Assembly (NCBI RefSeq): GCF_963583255.1
Contig: NC_084815.1
Location: 16,663,807-16,727,806, forward strand
Direction: 5' to 3'
Length of the DNA: 64,000 bases
From: Pyrus communis
Lineage: Eukaryota; Streptophyta; Magnoliopsida; Rosales; Rosaceae
Part shown: positions 1 to 10,195 of the stretch, one piece after another
Layout: every line of letters starts with the position of its first letter
Position numbering within the stretch: the first letter of the stretch is position 1
Notes under the pieces: model-generated
What the model saw: only the letters and a program-made list of their open reading frames with translations
What the model was told of the DNA's origin: nothing
The model's database searches: none
Position numbers and translations under genes: made by a program

Positions 1-101
1 TTTATAATTATAAAATTGGTTTGATCCCGATATTATAGCTATATAGAAGTTTTACGGTAGCTTGACGATGACGTTGGGTGGGACAACGAAAACAACAACA
101 A

Positions 102-328
102 ATGGAAAGGGATCTGGAGAGGATCCCTTTCTCCTAATCCACCAAGTCCGAAGATCCAGGCTATTGAAATTTGATTCAACGACAATAAACAAGGGCCCAT
201 TTTAAAAATTCAACAGGAGCCCATTTTAAAAGTTATAATAACTTTAATCGTTGAATCAAATTTCAATGACTCGGACCTCCGAACTTGGTGGATTAGGAGG
301 AAATGATCCGGAGAGAATTCCTTTCCAC
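102..328. mobile_element. MITE-like inverted-repeat element
   Basis: The two ends are inverted repeats of each other: the left end reads GGAAAGGGATCTGGAGAGG and CTCCTAATCCACC, and the right end is the imperfect reverse complement of both. The inner stem continues through TTGAAATTTGATTCAACG. Copy 3 of the host region (near 16150) lacks the element and reads straight from the AACAACAAACG flank into AAATTTACTGACG, so it is an insertion into copy 1. A target-site duplication could not be fixed by eye. It has no coding capacity, and its superfamily was not assigned. Confidence 0.7.
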
Positions 329-1239
329 AATGAACAACCAACGCGGGAAATTTACTGACGTAGCAAGACCTCATGGGCCATCAAGTACCCAATAATTTAT
401 CACCTCAATCACACAACACAATTATCACAAACTCCCAAGTCTTGAGAATTTGACTGCATTCAGATGAAAACCAGACTAGCAATTGTGTCTTGATGATGAA
501 AACTACTTACATGTAATGGATAAATGACAGTAACAATTGAGAATAATAATACTTACATATATTATTAGCGTTTCATTTCAATAATACGTATTCACATATA
601 GTTTTTCTTCACTTGGAATAACTTTATTACACGGGCAAATACGGAACCAGAAGTTTCAAGATTCCACACCTGAAATTTAAAGCTACAAATGGCGTACATG
701 TCAATTTGAGCGCTCCAATCCAAACAAGACCTCTTTTAGCTTTTCATTTTCTTAAACCTTTCTCTCCTCTCCACCCTTTCTCTATCTCCCTCTCTCTCTT
801 TCTCGCTCTTGCTCTTGCCAATCAGAGAACTGGAAGCTTCTCTCTGCTCGATCATCCGGCTCCTGAATCGCTTCCGACTTTCAGTTTCAGGTGATCCTCA
901 ACTCTCTTTTCATCTCTAAACTAAAGAAGTCTTTTTTTTTTCTTTTTTTTTTTCAGTATAACTTTCGTCACTGATTTTCTTGAAGTTCTTGATCGGATCA
1001 AACTTCTTCTCCATCATAGCTGATTTATGCATGCTTGATTTCTCTTTCTCTTCAACCTGTAAATACATCTGTTGCTCGATTTTTCGCTTTGGATTAAGTT
1101 TGTTAACGATATTTTGAAATCGGATCAACCGAGTTTTCGAACTGAATTTTATTCAAACATTGAGCAAAAATTTGTGTGTGGTTAAAATTTTCACTCACTT
1201 TGTTCATTTACTGAGGTAATATTTGATTATTTCTTACAG

Positions 1240-1327
1240 GCTGGTGGTTGCTAAGATGTTGAGGTCAGCAATTCTTGACTAAACTTCCTGAAGACGACTT
1301 GGAGAGGAAGTAAAAGAGCGTATTAAG
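1240..1327 (+). other. Putative non-coding 5' UTR exon 2 of CIP1-like gene (copy 1)
   Basis: An 88-bp block is bounded by a good acceptor (TTTCTTACAG) and a donor (AAG|GTAAAT). The upstream leader exon ends at 890 (TTTCAG|GTGATC). The same 88-bp block recurs at 2802-2889 with both splice sites intact, and at about 17058-17143 with the acceptor lost. It lacks a long frame, so it would be a UTR exon. Exon status is inferred from splice-site shape and conservation between copies. Confidence 0.5.
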
Positions 1328-2539
1328 GTAAATATATATTTTTTCCTATATTTGGAGAAATTTTTTATTGTGATGATACACAACGTGTTTTTATACAAGT
1401 AGTGAAAAATTGTAGTTTTTAAGTTATTAACTTTTTAACACAAATATTCCACCATTTGTATAATGACACATGGTGTACTACTTCGTGTCCGGTCACATTG
1501 AAAAATCTGTCCTATATTTGACTCTCAGCTGGAATTACAGGATAAAAGCAGTAATTACATAATTCTATTAGTATTCTGAGGGTACATTTTGGAAAAAGAA
1601 AGTATTAATCTGGTTTTTTTCTACTTTTATATATTATAGCATTTGTTGACTTTCTTTTTCAAAAAAAAATTTACTAATACTTTTTTTTAACCAACTATAT
1701 TAGCTAGATTAAGATGAGGGATACGCTTAGCATCACAACGGGCTAGCAATAATGTGGTTCAAATTCGTTTTGGTGTGAACCGAAGGAAATAAACAAAAAG
1801 AAACAGCTCATTTTTTACAATTTTATTTTGGATACATATAGAGAGAACAACTCATTTTTTTAGGTATTACGTGTTAACTATCTTTTTTGGGTTCCAAATC
1901 GACTTTATAGGGGATTTACGTTTTTAAAATAAATGATGTGACATCAGATTTTGGACTTTTACTAAATTTTTTTTTTTTTTTTTTTGGCAAATTTTACTAA
2001 TTTTGATTCAATAAAACATTTTTAAAAGTAGCCTTATTTATTATTTTTTTTTTTTTTGTGTTTCTAATTCTTTAGAGATTAGTGTGCTCATCATCTTCAC
2101 TCAAGTTTATTCCTCCACCGTCCTTGGTATAAATATATTATTGTAGAAGAAAAACTGATGCCATACAGGATTGAAAATCAGTCTAAAGCCAATTCAGATT
2201 TGGTTGGTTGGTTGGAAATTCCTGGTAGGTAAAGCTGTTGGTTTAGCCTTGTTCATGCCTCCTAAAGTAGTTATGGCAAAGGACCATGCTAGTTTCCATT
2301 TCCATGTATAGATTCATTGACCGGGTTGTTGTGAATCTTGTTTCATAGAACGTGTTGTTGTGAATCCTATTTCACCTAAGTCTTTCTCCTGTGAATTAAA
2401 TCAAACAAGAATATATAATCTATTGCTTTTGTTGTGATAATTTTACAGTGAGAGTGAAGCGAGGATAAAAAATGAGTAAGAAGTCCGTACCTGGGTAAAC
2501 ATACATACAAACCTCATTAAGTTGACGTTTCAGAATAAA

Positions 2540-2905
2540 CAAAGTTCTTGATCGGATTAAACTTCTTCTCCGCCATAGCTGATTTATGCATGCTTGATTT
2601 CACTTTCTCTTCAACCTATAAATACATATGTTGCTCAATTTTTCGCTTTGGATTAAGTTTGTTAACAATATTCTGAAATCAGATCAACCGAGTTTTTGAA
2701 TTGAATTTTATATACAAATTGAGCAAAAAATTTGTGTGAATGGTCAAAATTTTCACTCGCTTTGTTCATTTACTAAGGTAATATTTGATTATTTCTTACA
2801 GGCTAGTGGTTGCTAAGATTTTGAGGTCATCAATTCTTGACTAAACTTCCTGAAGACAACTTGGAGAGGAAGTAAATGAGCGTATTAAGGTAAACATATT
2901 TTTCT
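2540..2905 (+). repeat. Partial third copy of CIP1-like intron 1 / UTR exon 2
   Basis: This stretch repeats 978-1345 and 16795-17160, starting at GTTCTTGATCGGATTAAAC and running through the 88-bp UTR exon at 2802-2889 and its donor. It is placed in tandem after copy 1 and is interrupted at 2914 by the LTR of the first Copia complex. It has its own small differences from the other two copies, such as an added AATG in GTGTGAATGGTC, so it is not a very recent duplicate. Confidence 0.75.
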
Positions 2906-2913
2906 TTGTTGTA

Positions 2914-3272
2914 AAATTATGAGAATGAATGCCATAGCAATATATTTGTTAGTTTTCAAAATTCCACGGTAGTTTGTTATTATGTGTAGTTTTCCAAAAG
3001 GTTACAGTAGTATGATTGTTATTATGTGAAGTTTTCAACATTTCACTTTTTGGTTTGTCATGGATGTGACTCTATATAAAGAGCACTCCGTGTGTGATTA
3101 CAATACGCATTAAAGAAAAGAAGTAAAGCAATAATATCAGTATCTCTCTATTCCTCTTTTTCCTGCAATCTTTTGTGTTATAGTTACGAAACTAAACAGT
3201 GTGATATCTAGCACCCGCTTCTCTTCTGTCCATAGTAAAGGTTATTTCTCTAACTTTTTCCTATTTATAATA
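2914..3272 (+). mobile_element. Copia LTR, left arm of head-to-head pair
   Basis: The LTR begins TGTAAAATTATGAG directly after the CIP1-like intron sequence. It has a TATA-like TCTATATAAAG near 3070 and ends at ATAATA, where the opposite arm has the expected ACA end. It is followed at once by CGTTATCAGCACGA, the putative primer-binding site. The reverse complement of 8815-9103 is a second version. The left LTR is about 70 bp longer because of a partial duplication around GTTATTATGTG. Confidence 0.75.
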
Positions 3273-3286
3273 CGTTATCAGCACGA
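3273..3286 (+). other. Putative primer-binding site (non-iMet type)
   Basis: CGTTATCAGCACGA lies immediately after the LTR. It is repeated in the opposite arm (8801-8814, complementary strand) and, with one change, after the unrelated 5' LTR at 43675. The usual plant Copia site (TGGTATCAGAGC) is absent here. The sequence looks complementary to an anticodon stem-loop of the tRNA-Ile type. That match is from memory and needs checking. Confidence 0.5.
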
Positions 3287-3517
3287 CTTTCTAACCTTAA
3301 CCAGATTTTATCTCCCTTCGCCGAAAAATGCTTCCTCCAAGGATTTTACTGTTCTTCTTCCTCCTTTGCCCAACCTGCTTGATGTACCCTCGCCAAGATA
3401 TGCTAGCACCGTGCCTGCTCTTAGTTCTCAATATAACAATTACTTGTATTTTTTATTCTCGTTTGGTGTAGCTCCTAACTACTAACCTAGTGTTTATTTA
3501 CGTTAATTTTACTGCGA

Positions 3518-4710
3518 CGTACAAAATTGCATGAACTATAGGGGTATTAAGTTAATGAGTCATATAATGAAGCTTTGGGAGAGAGTAATTAAGCATAAAC
3601 TAAGGCAAGAGACACAGGTCTCGGATAACCAATTCGGGTTTATGTCAAGACACTCAACCATGGAGGCAATTTATCTCTTACGAAGATCGATGGAAAGATA
3701 TAGAGATATGAAAAAGGATTTACACATGGTCTTTATAGATTTGGAAAAGGCATATGATAGGGTCCCAAGAGACATTCTTTGGAGGATTTTAGAAAAGAAA
3801 GGAGTACGAGTAGCATATATCCAAGCTATAAAGGATATGTATGATCAAGTAAGGACTGCCGTAAGAACTCACGAAGGACAAACCGAAAGATAAAACGCAG
3901 GAAGGAGTATGCTTTTTGCAGACGATATAGTGTTGATAGATGAAACTCACGAAGGAGTAAATGCGAAGCTTAACTTTTGGAGAGAAGTGTTGGAATCTAA
4001 AGGTCTTTGCCTAAGTCGGTCAAAGACAAAGTATATGGAGTGCAAGTTCAGTGCAAACGGAGGCTCAAATAAGTTAGGGGTGAGGATTGGAGATCATGAA
4101 GTGCCAAAGAGCGATCACTTTTGCTACCTAGGATTTATCTTGCAAAAGAATGAAGAGTTGGATGAAGACCTCAACCATAGAATACAAGCTGGATGGATGA
4201 AGTGGAAGAGTGCATCCGGCGTGTTATGTGACCATTGTATGCCGCTGAAGCTCAAGGGAAAATTTTATAGGACGACCATAAGACTGGCAACGCTTTATGG
4301 CACAAAATGTTAGGTAGTAAAGCATCAACACATACATAAAATGGGTGTAGCGGAGATGAGAATGCTTCGTTGGATTTGTGGGCACATAAGACAGGATAAG
4401 ATTAGGAATGAGGATATCCGAAGTAAAGTAGGAGTAGCCAAAATTGAAGGAAATATGAGAAAAAATCGATTACGGTGGTTTGGAAATGTGAAACGAAGGC
4501 CTACTGGCGCTCCGGTTAGAAGATGTGATTGTAGGACAGAGGTTCAGGGCCGAAGGGGTAGAAGAAGACCTTGGAAGACTTTGGAAGAGACTCTAAGAAA
4601 AGACTTAGAGTACTTGGATCTAACGGAAGAAGTGACACAACCTAGCGCAATGACGTTCTAGGATTCATATAACCGACCCCATGTAGTGGGAAAAGGTTTT
4701 GTTGTTGTTA
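3518..4710 (+). mobile_element. 5'-truncated RTE-type LINE, degenerate
   Basis: Three consecutive plus-strand frames (3531-3893, 3909-4313, 4341-4661) carry parts of a non-LTR reverse transcriptase. They show the motif-A block [11 protein letters not shown], the catalytic FADDIVLI block and an RTE-like C-terminal region. The sequence between the first two blocks is missing, so the RT core is deleted as well as frameshifted. The 3' end has CCGACCCCATGTAGTGGG followed by short TTG repeats, typical of plant RTE elements. Flanks TTACTGCGA (3509-3517) and TTACTACGA (4711-4719) form a 9-bp target-site duplication with one mismatch. The opposite Copia arm lacks the insert. Confidence 0.9.
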
Positions 4711-5068
4711 TTACTACGATCAAAGATGGTGCTGTTGCCCATCTTGAACTACGAATTTAATTTTATTGCAATTTTAGGTGGTGCGGTATAATCACCCACC
4801 CTGCTCTGGATATTTAAATTTTCCTACCGCTTGAGTAGTGTGGTATAATCGTCCATCCTATGCTATATTGTTTCAATGAGAGTGGTGCAGTACATCGCCC
4901 TCCTTATTAATCATGTAAATCTCGAGCCTGAAGTTTCAAGTGCTTATCATTTTGGCCTGAAGATCAAAATGAAAAATATATAAAAACCAAAAGTTCTAAC
5001 ACCACATTTATCCAGAAGACATATTATTGCAAATTCTTACACATCTCATTTTTCTTTCAGAAAAGAAA

Positions 5069-6124
5069 ATGGTGAACTTGGCAAAACTTGATTTTGTTGC
5101 CTTAGATATTATTGGAAAAAACTACCTTACTTGGGTAGTGTACATCAAGATCCATCTGGGGGTAGAGAATCTTAGAGAAACCATCAAGGAGGAAAACAGT
5201 GCATTCTCTCAAGATCAGGCAAAGGTCATGATCTTTATCCGTTGTCACCTTGATGAAGGATTGAAGAGCGAGTACCTAACGGTTGAAAATCCATTAACCC
5301 TATGGAAGGCATTAAGAAATAGATAATCACCAGAAAATGGTGATTCTTCCAATGGCTCGTTGTGAGTGGACACATCTAATGATCCAAGATTTTAAGACGG
5401 TTGCTGAGTATAACTCTACAATGTTAAGAATTAGCTTCCAAATGAAGCTTTGTGGGGAGACCATCACTGAAGAAGATATGCTAGAAAAGACTTTCAGCAC
5501 CTTTTATGCTTGCAACATGCTCATGCAGAAACAGTATAGAAAATGATGCTTACTGAGTACAACCAACTGATATCGGTGCTTCTTATGGCTGAACAAAACA
5601 ATGAGCTCCTGATGAAAAATCATCAGTCCCGACCTACTGGATCGACATTATTCCCAGAAGTGAATGTTGCTTCCTTTGAAGTGAATACCACATCCCCTTG
5701 TGGCAATAATTACAAATGAGGACGTGACCACAGACGAGGCCGATGGAATGGGAAATGCAAGAATCATGGTGTCCAGTTTCACAACCAGGGTCCAAGGCAT
5801 AATTCAGGCCTGAGCTTCAAAAATGTAAATCGCCACAAAGGTAAAACTCATATGAATAACACTCCTAGAAATCAGGGAGGAGCCTGCCATAGGTGTGGTC
5901 GTAATGGGCACTGGGCGCATACCTGTCGCACCTCAAAACATCTAGTGGACCTGTATCAAGCCTCCCTCAAGGAAAATGATGTTGAAACCAATTTTCTCGA
6001 CCAGGCTAAACCAATGGATATTCCTGATCCAGTGTTCGATTTATCAAGGAAATTGAACACAACCCACTTAGATGTCTCAAATTTCATTGTGGAAAAAGGG
6101 AATGATGTGTATCGGTCCGATTGA
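5069..6124 (+). pseudogene. Copia gag (UBN2-like) of left arm, broken
   Basis: This encoded the structural Gag of a Copia retrotransposon. The start at 5069 (AAAATGGTGAACTTG) gives an N-terminal block with LDFVALDIIGKNYLTW, typical of this plant gag family. The frame stops at 5326, reopens at 5337-5546, and the C-terminal part lies at 5852-6124. The last part has a CCHC zinc knuckle (CHRCGRNGHWAHTC) followed by LVDLYQASLKE. At least two frameshifts or stops separate the pieces, so no full product is expected. The reverse complement of 7169-8223 is the partner copy. Confidence 0.85.
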
Positions 6125-6249
6125 ATGATTTCTATTTGATGTACTCTTATTATCTGAATTTGTAGTTTAAAGCTCGCATTTTAATTCAATAAAAGTCGCA
6201 TTTCATTATGAATAAATTGTTTTTAACTATGATTCCCTTACTTAGAGAG

Positions 6250-6412
6250 CATGGATAAAAAATGTGGTTATTCTCAAAACAAGAGCAATGACGGAGATAT
6301 TTGTCTTGCAAACAGCGTAACCATGCATACAATACTTCGAGATCGAAAATATTTGGGCATTAGTCAAACATTTCACATTTCACATTTACGAGTTTTTGGT
6401 TATGTTACAAGT
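6250..6412 (+). pseudogene. Copia pol remnant, protease fused to integrase end (left arm)
   Basis: The frame carries a protease-region motif (DICLANSVTMHTIL, where an active element would have an Asp-Ser/Thr-Gly triad). It then jumps directly to HISHLRVFGYV, which normally lies at the C-terminal side of integrase. Most of protease and the whole integrase core are therefore deleted. The same junction is present in the opposite arm. The copy ends at about 6412, where it meets the tail of the inverted partner. Confidence 0.75.
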
Positions 6413-7043
6413 ACATCAATTTTTGCAGGCGCATTTGCCACTGATAGATGTGATTTTGTCACTTTCGTAGCATCAGTAAATGCATCTGGCATTTGATTAG
6501 TGATACTTTGAAGATAAATGATCATTTTCACTTCATTTTCACATTGAGTGCTTCGTGGGTCAAAATAAGATAAGGTAACAACCCATGTCAACTCTTCCGT
6601 TCTTCTAGAACGATCTTTTCTCCCCCTAAAGACGGAAATACCGTTTCATCAAAGTGACAATCCGTAAAATGAGCTGCAAACATATTACCTATCAAGGGTT
6701 TCAAATATCTAATGATCGATGGTGAATCAAAACCGACATAAATTCCCAGTTTGCGCTAAGGTTCCATTTTAAGGCGTTGTGGCAGTACAATAGGCACATA
6801 AATAGCATAACCAAAAACTTGTAATGTGAAATGTTTGTGTGATGCCCAAACATGAGTTGTACTGAGGAGTATTGGTGGTTGGCTATAGCACAACCAAAAA
6901 CTCATAAATGTGAAATGTGAAATGTTTTGGCTGATGCCCAAATATTTTCGATCTCGAAGTATTGTATGTGTGGTTACACTGTCTGCAAGACAAATATCTT
7001 CGTCATTGCTCTTGTTTTGAGAATAACCATAATTTTTATCCAT
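6404..7043 (-). pseudogene. Copia pol remnant, right arm (inverted)
   Basis: On the minus strand, 7043-6756 reads from the protease-like block DICLADSVTTHTIL to VFGYAIYVPIVLPQRLKMEP. The conserved region downstream of integrase (LGIYVGFDSPSIIRYL, then a GGEK block) follows, and 6591-6400 carries FDPRSTQCENEV and DAFTDATKVTKSH. Stops and a frameshift separate the parts, and no reverse transcriptase or RNase H remains. A small internal duplication around the HISHF/CYSQP segment (about 6800-6950) is specific to this arm. Confidence 0.8.
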
Positions 7044-7168
7044 GCTCTCTGAGTAAAGGAATCATAGTTAAAAACAATTTATTCATAATGAAATGCCACT
7101 TTTATTGAATTAAAATGTGAGCTTAAACTACAAATTCAGATAATAAGAGTACGTCAAACATAAATGAT

Positions 7169-8223
7169 TCAATCGGACCAATACACTTCATTTCCTCTTT
7201 CCACAATGAAATATGAGACATCCAGATGGGTTATGTTCAATTGTCCTGATAAATCGAACACTGGATCAGGTATATCTATTGGTTTAGCCTGGTCGAGAAA
7301 ATTGGTTTCGACACCCTTCTCTTTGAGGGAGGCTTGATACAGGTCCACCAGATGTTTTAGGGTGTGACATGTACGCTCCCAGTACCTATTGCCACCACAC
7401 CTATGGTAGGCTCCTTTAGGATTTCTAGGAGTGTTATTCATATGAGCTTTGCCTTTGTGGCAATTTACATTTTTGAAGCTCGGGCTTGAATTATACCTTA
7501 GACCCTGGTTATGAAACTGGACACCATGATTCTTGCCTTTCCCATTCCACCAGCCTCGCTTGTGGCCACATCCTCGTTTGTAATTATTGTCATGAGATGA
7601 TGTGGTATTCACTTCAAGGGAAGCAACATTCAGTTTTGGGAATGGCGCTGATCCAATATTGGGACTGATGATTTTTCATCAAGAGCACATTGTTTTGTTC
7701 AGCCATAATGAGCACCGATATCAGTTGATTGTACTTAATAAAGCCTCACTCTTTATATTGCTGCTGCAAGAACACGTTGGAGGCATGAAAGGTGCTGAAA
7801 GTCTTTTCCAATATATCTTCCTCAGTGATGGCCTCCATACAAACTTCACCTGGGAGCTAATTCTGAACATTGCAGAGTTGTACTCAGCAACCATCTTGAA
7901 ATCCTAGATCCTTAGGTGCGTCCACTCATAACAAGCCTTTGGAAGAATCACTGTTTTCTAGTGATTGTATCTATTTCTCAATGCCTTTCAAATGGCTAAT
8001 AGATCTTCAACCATTACGTACTCGTTATTCAGTCCTTTATCAAGGTGGCGATGGATAAAGATCATGGCATGTGCCAGATCTTGAAAGGATGCAATGTTTT
8101 CCTCCTTGATGGTTTCTCCAAGTTCCCTGCCTGTAGATGGATCTTTGTATCCACTGCCTAGGTAAGGTAATTCTTCCCAATAATATCTAGGGCAACAAAA
8201 TCAAGCTTTGTCAAGTTCGCCAT
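7169..8223 (-). pseudogene. Copia gag of right arm, broken
   Basis: The start codon is the complement of 8221-8223, and the N-terminal block matches the left-arm gag (LDFVALDIIGKNYL) before a stop. The C-terminal frame 7612-7169 has a damaged zinc knuckle: the first cysteine of CHRCG is YHRCG here, followed by GGNRYWERTC. It ends at a position equivalent to the left copy. Identity between arms is roughly 85% by eye, so the arms are diverged copies and not a recent palindromic duplication. Confidence 0.8.
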
Positions 8224-8814
8224 TTTCTTTTCTGAAAGAAAAATGAGATGTGTAAGAACTTGCAATAATATATACTCTAGAGGAATGTAGTGTTAGAACT
8301 TTTGGTTTTTACAAATTTTTCATTTTGATATTTAGGCCAAAATGATAAGCACTCGAAACTTCAGGCTCGAGATTTAGATGATTAATGAGGAGGGCGATTG
8401 TACCGCACCACTCTCATTGAAACAATATAGCATAGGGTGGGCGATTATATTGCACCACTCAAGCAGCAGGAAAATTTAAATATGCAAAGCAGGGTGGGCG
8501 ATTATGCCTCACCACCTAAAATTGCTGTAAAATTAAATCTGCAATTCAAGATGGCGATTGTACCGTACCATCTTTGGTCACAAAAAAATTAACATAAATA
8601 AACATTGCGTTAGTAGTCAGGAGCTACACCAAATAAGAAATAAAAAATATAAGGAATTGTTATATTGAGAATTAAGAACAGGCACGGTGCTAGCAGATCT
8701 TAGCGAGGGTACATCAAGCAGAGGAGGAAGAAGAACAGTAAAATCCTTGGAGGAAGCATGTTTTGGCGAAGGGAGATGAAAACTGGTTAAGGTTAGAGAG
8801 TCGTGCTGATAACG

Positions 8815-9103
8815 TGTTATAAATAGGAAAAAGTTAGAGAGATAACTTTTACTAAGGACAGGAGAGAAGCGGTGCTAGTTATCACACCGTTTAGTTTCAT
8901 AACTATAACAAAAGATTCCAAAAAGAGGAAGGGAGAGATACTGATATTATTGCTTGACTTTTTTTTTTTTGCTGTGTATTGTAATCACACATGAAGTGCT
9001 CTTTATATAGAGCTATATCTGTGACAAACCAAAAAGTGAAATGTTGAAAACTTCACATAATAACAAATACATTACTATGGGCATTCATTCTCATAATTTT
9101 ACA
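8815..9103 (-). mobile_element. Copia LTR, right arm (inverted)
   Basis: This is the reverse complement of the 2914-3272 LTR. In its own orientation it begins TGTAAAATTATGAG at 9103 and ends ATAACA at 8815. The putative primer-binding site is at 8814-8801, and a TATA-like block is near 9010. It reads toward the left arm. Confidence 0.75.
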
Positions 9104-9431
9104 GCACTCCTCATTGGATGCCTACATATCAACTTCAGTTGCCTCATTAAAACCTTGCTCGGAAAAACCTAGTAAAAAAAAAAAAAATCGTAGCAAAGAA
9201 AAAGAGTACAACTTTGCTTAGATTGTTGATATAGTGTTAAGTATGCTTATGTTGCCTCGTTAAAACCTTAATAGGAAAAATCCAGTTGGAAAATCCTAGT
9301 GGAAAGAAAAAGAGTACAACATACATGTATCATGGATGCTCCCCCGATATGTATCTCCCCCTGATTCCGCATTCTTCAAGTTTAACTGATTGGTATATCA
9401 ACGTAATTTGATACCATGCACTAGCTTCTGA
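9104..9431 (-). mobile_element. Copia 3' internal tail located upstream of an LTR
   Basis: Read on the minus strand, this stretch has purine-rich blocks (GGGGGAGATAC, GGGGGAGCATCC) and a TTTTTCC...AAGGTTTTAACGAGGCAAC segment. This is the kind of sequence that normally lies between pol and the 3' LTR in this Copia group; a similar tail is at 58390-58758 in another element. Here it precedes an LTR that is followed by gag. The order is therefore tail-LTR-gag, as in a tandem or circle-derived copy. Confidence 0.6.
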
Positions 9432-10177
9432 TGTTGGAGTTTAGAGCTTCTTTAGTCCCACATCGAGGAACTCAAGTTCCCTAGAGGCCCTTATATTAGG
9501 TTGGTTACCTTTATTAGTGATTAGGTATTGGACCATTTAGAATGAGAATTGAGGTTTGGGCCAATAATTGTGTGGATTAGGCTTGTGATAATTATACCAT
9601 AATGTTAATAGAATATTAATATTAATTAATCAAGACAAGGGCACTTGGGAACTAAGAAGTTAAAATTAATCAGAGTTCATTAATTTTAATTTCGAATTAA
9701 ATTTTATTAAATTAATTAAAAACGTTTTGATTAATAGACACAATTGTTTGGAAATAGTGGTTTCAGATATATCCAAAAGGTATTTGAAAATGTATGAAAT
9801 AGCCTATATAACTGAAGACTCTCGGTTCCATCGTATATCATCTTTTCCCTTTCTATCTCTCCCATACAAAATTTTACAAAGAGTAAACACACAAAGTAAT
9901 TCGTTAGAATTCTATAATCTAGTGCAGGTTGTAGATTAGATAGTTGTATCCTGGTCAAGCAGACGTCATAGAACCACAAGCACAAGAGTGGGACGGAAAT
10001 ATTGTTTGAAGGACATAGCTTTTGCGGTAGCCTTTATCTATGATTCAGTCAAGTTAGTACCATTTTAATTCTTGTATTTATTTTTGTTATTACATTCTAT
10101 ATTGCAAGTATTTTTTGTTAATAAAGTTTTAGAATTTCAAGTTCTGTTATTTTTATTTATTTTTGAATTGTTCTCCA
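9432..10177 (+). mobile_element. Copia element 2, 5' LTR
   Basis: The LTR starts TGTTGGAGTTTAGAGC and ends near TTGTTCTCCA. The matching 3' LTR is 14722-15417. Both carry AGTCCCACATC near the start and a TCTATCTCTCCCATACAAAA block. They differ by several indels (about 746 versus 696 bp), so the insertion is old. A target-site duplication was not found by eye. Confidence 0.85.
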
Positions 10178-10195
10178 ATAATCTTCAAACAGTAT

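Larger units (their letters stand above)
1..2440 (+). repeat. Duplicated promoter/5' UTR region of CIP1-like gene, copy 1
   Basis: This block is similar over nearly its whole length to 16061-18340, which lies directly upstream of the CIP1-like pseudogene. Matching landmarks include the start (TTATAAAATTGGTTTGATCC), the pyrimidine-rich leader near 700-890, the intron after it, the short exon at 1240-1327, and the segment beginning TCTTTAGAGATTAGTG near 2070. It diverges near 2400, and no coding exon follows, so it is an orphaned 5' region. It differs from copy 3 by a MITE at about 102-328 and by loss of roughly 230 bp near 1775. The 62-codon open frame at 706-894 lies in the leader and is probably untranslated. 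Confidence 0.8.

Noticed and set aside
706..894. 62-codon open frame in copy 1 (and its counterpart at 16536-16742)
   Set aside because: It lies in a pyrimidine-rich leader that ends at a splice donor. The two copies change frame relative to each other, so it is a UTR and not a conserved peptide.
3201..3485. 94-codon frame upstream of the LINE
   Set aside because: It spans the LTR end, primer-binding site and leader of the Copia left arm. There is no domain and no partner frame in the other arm.
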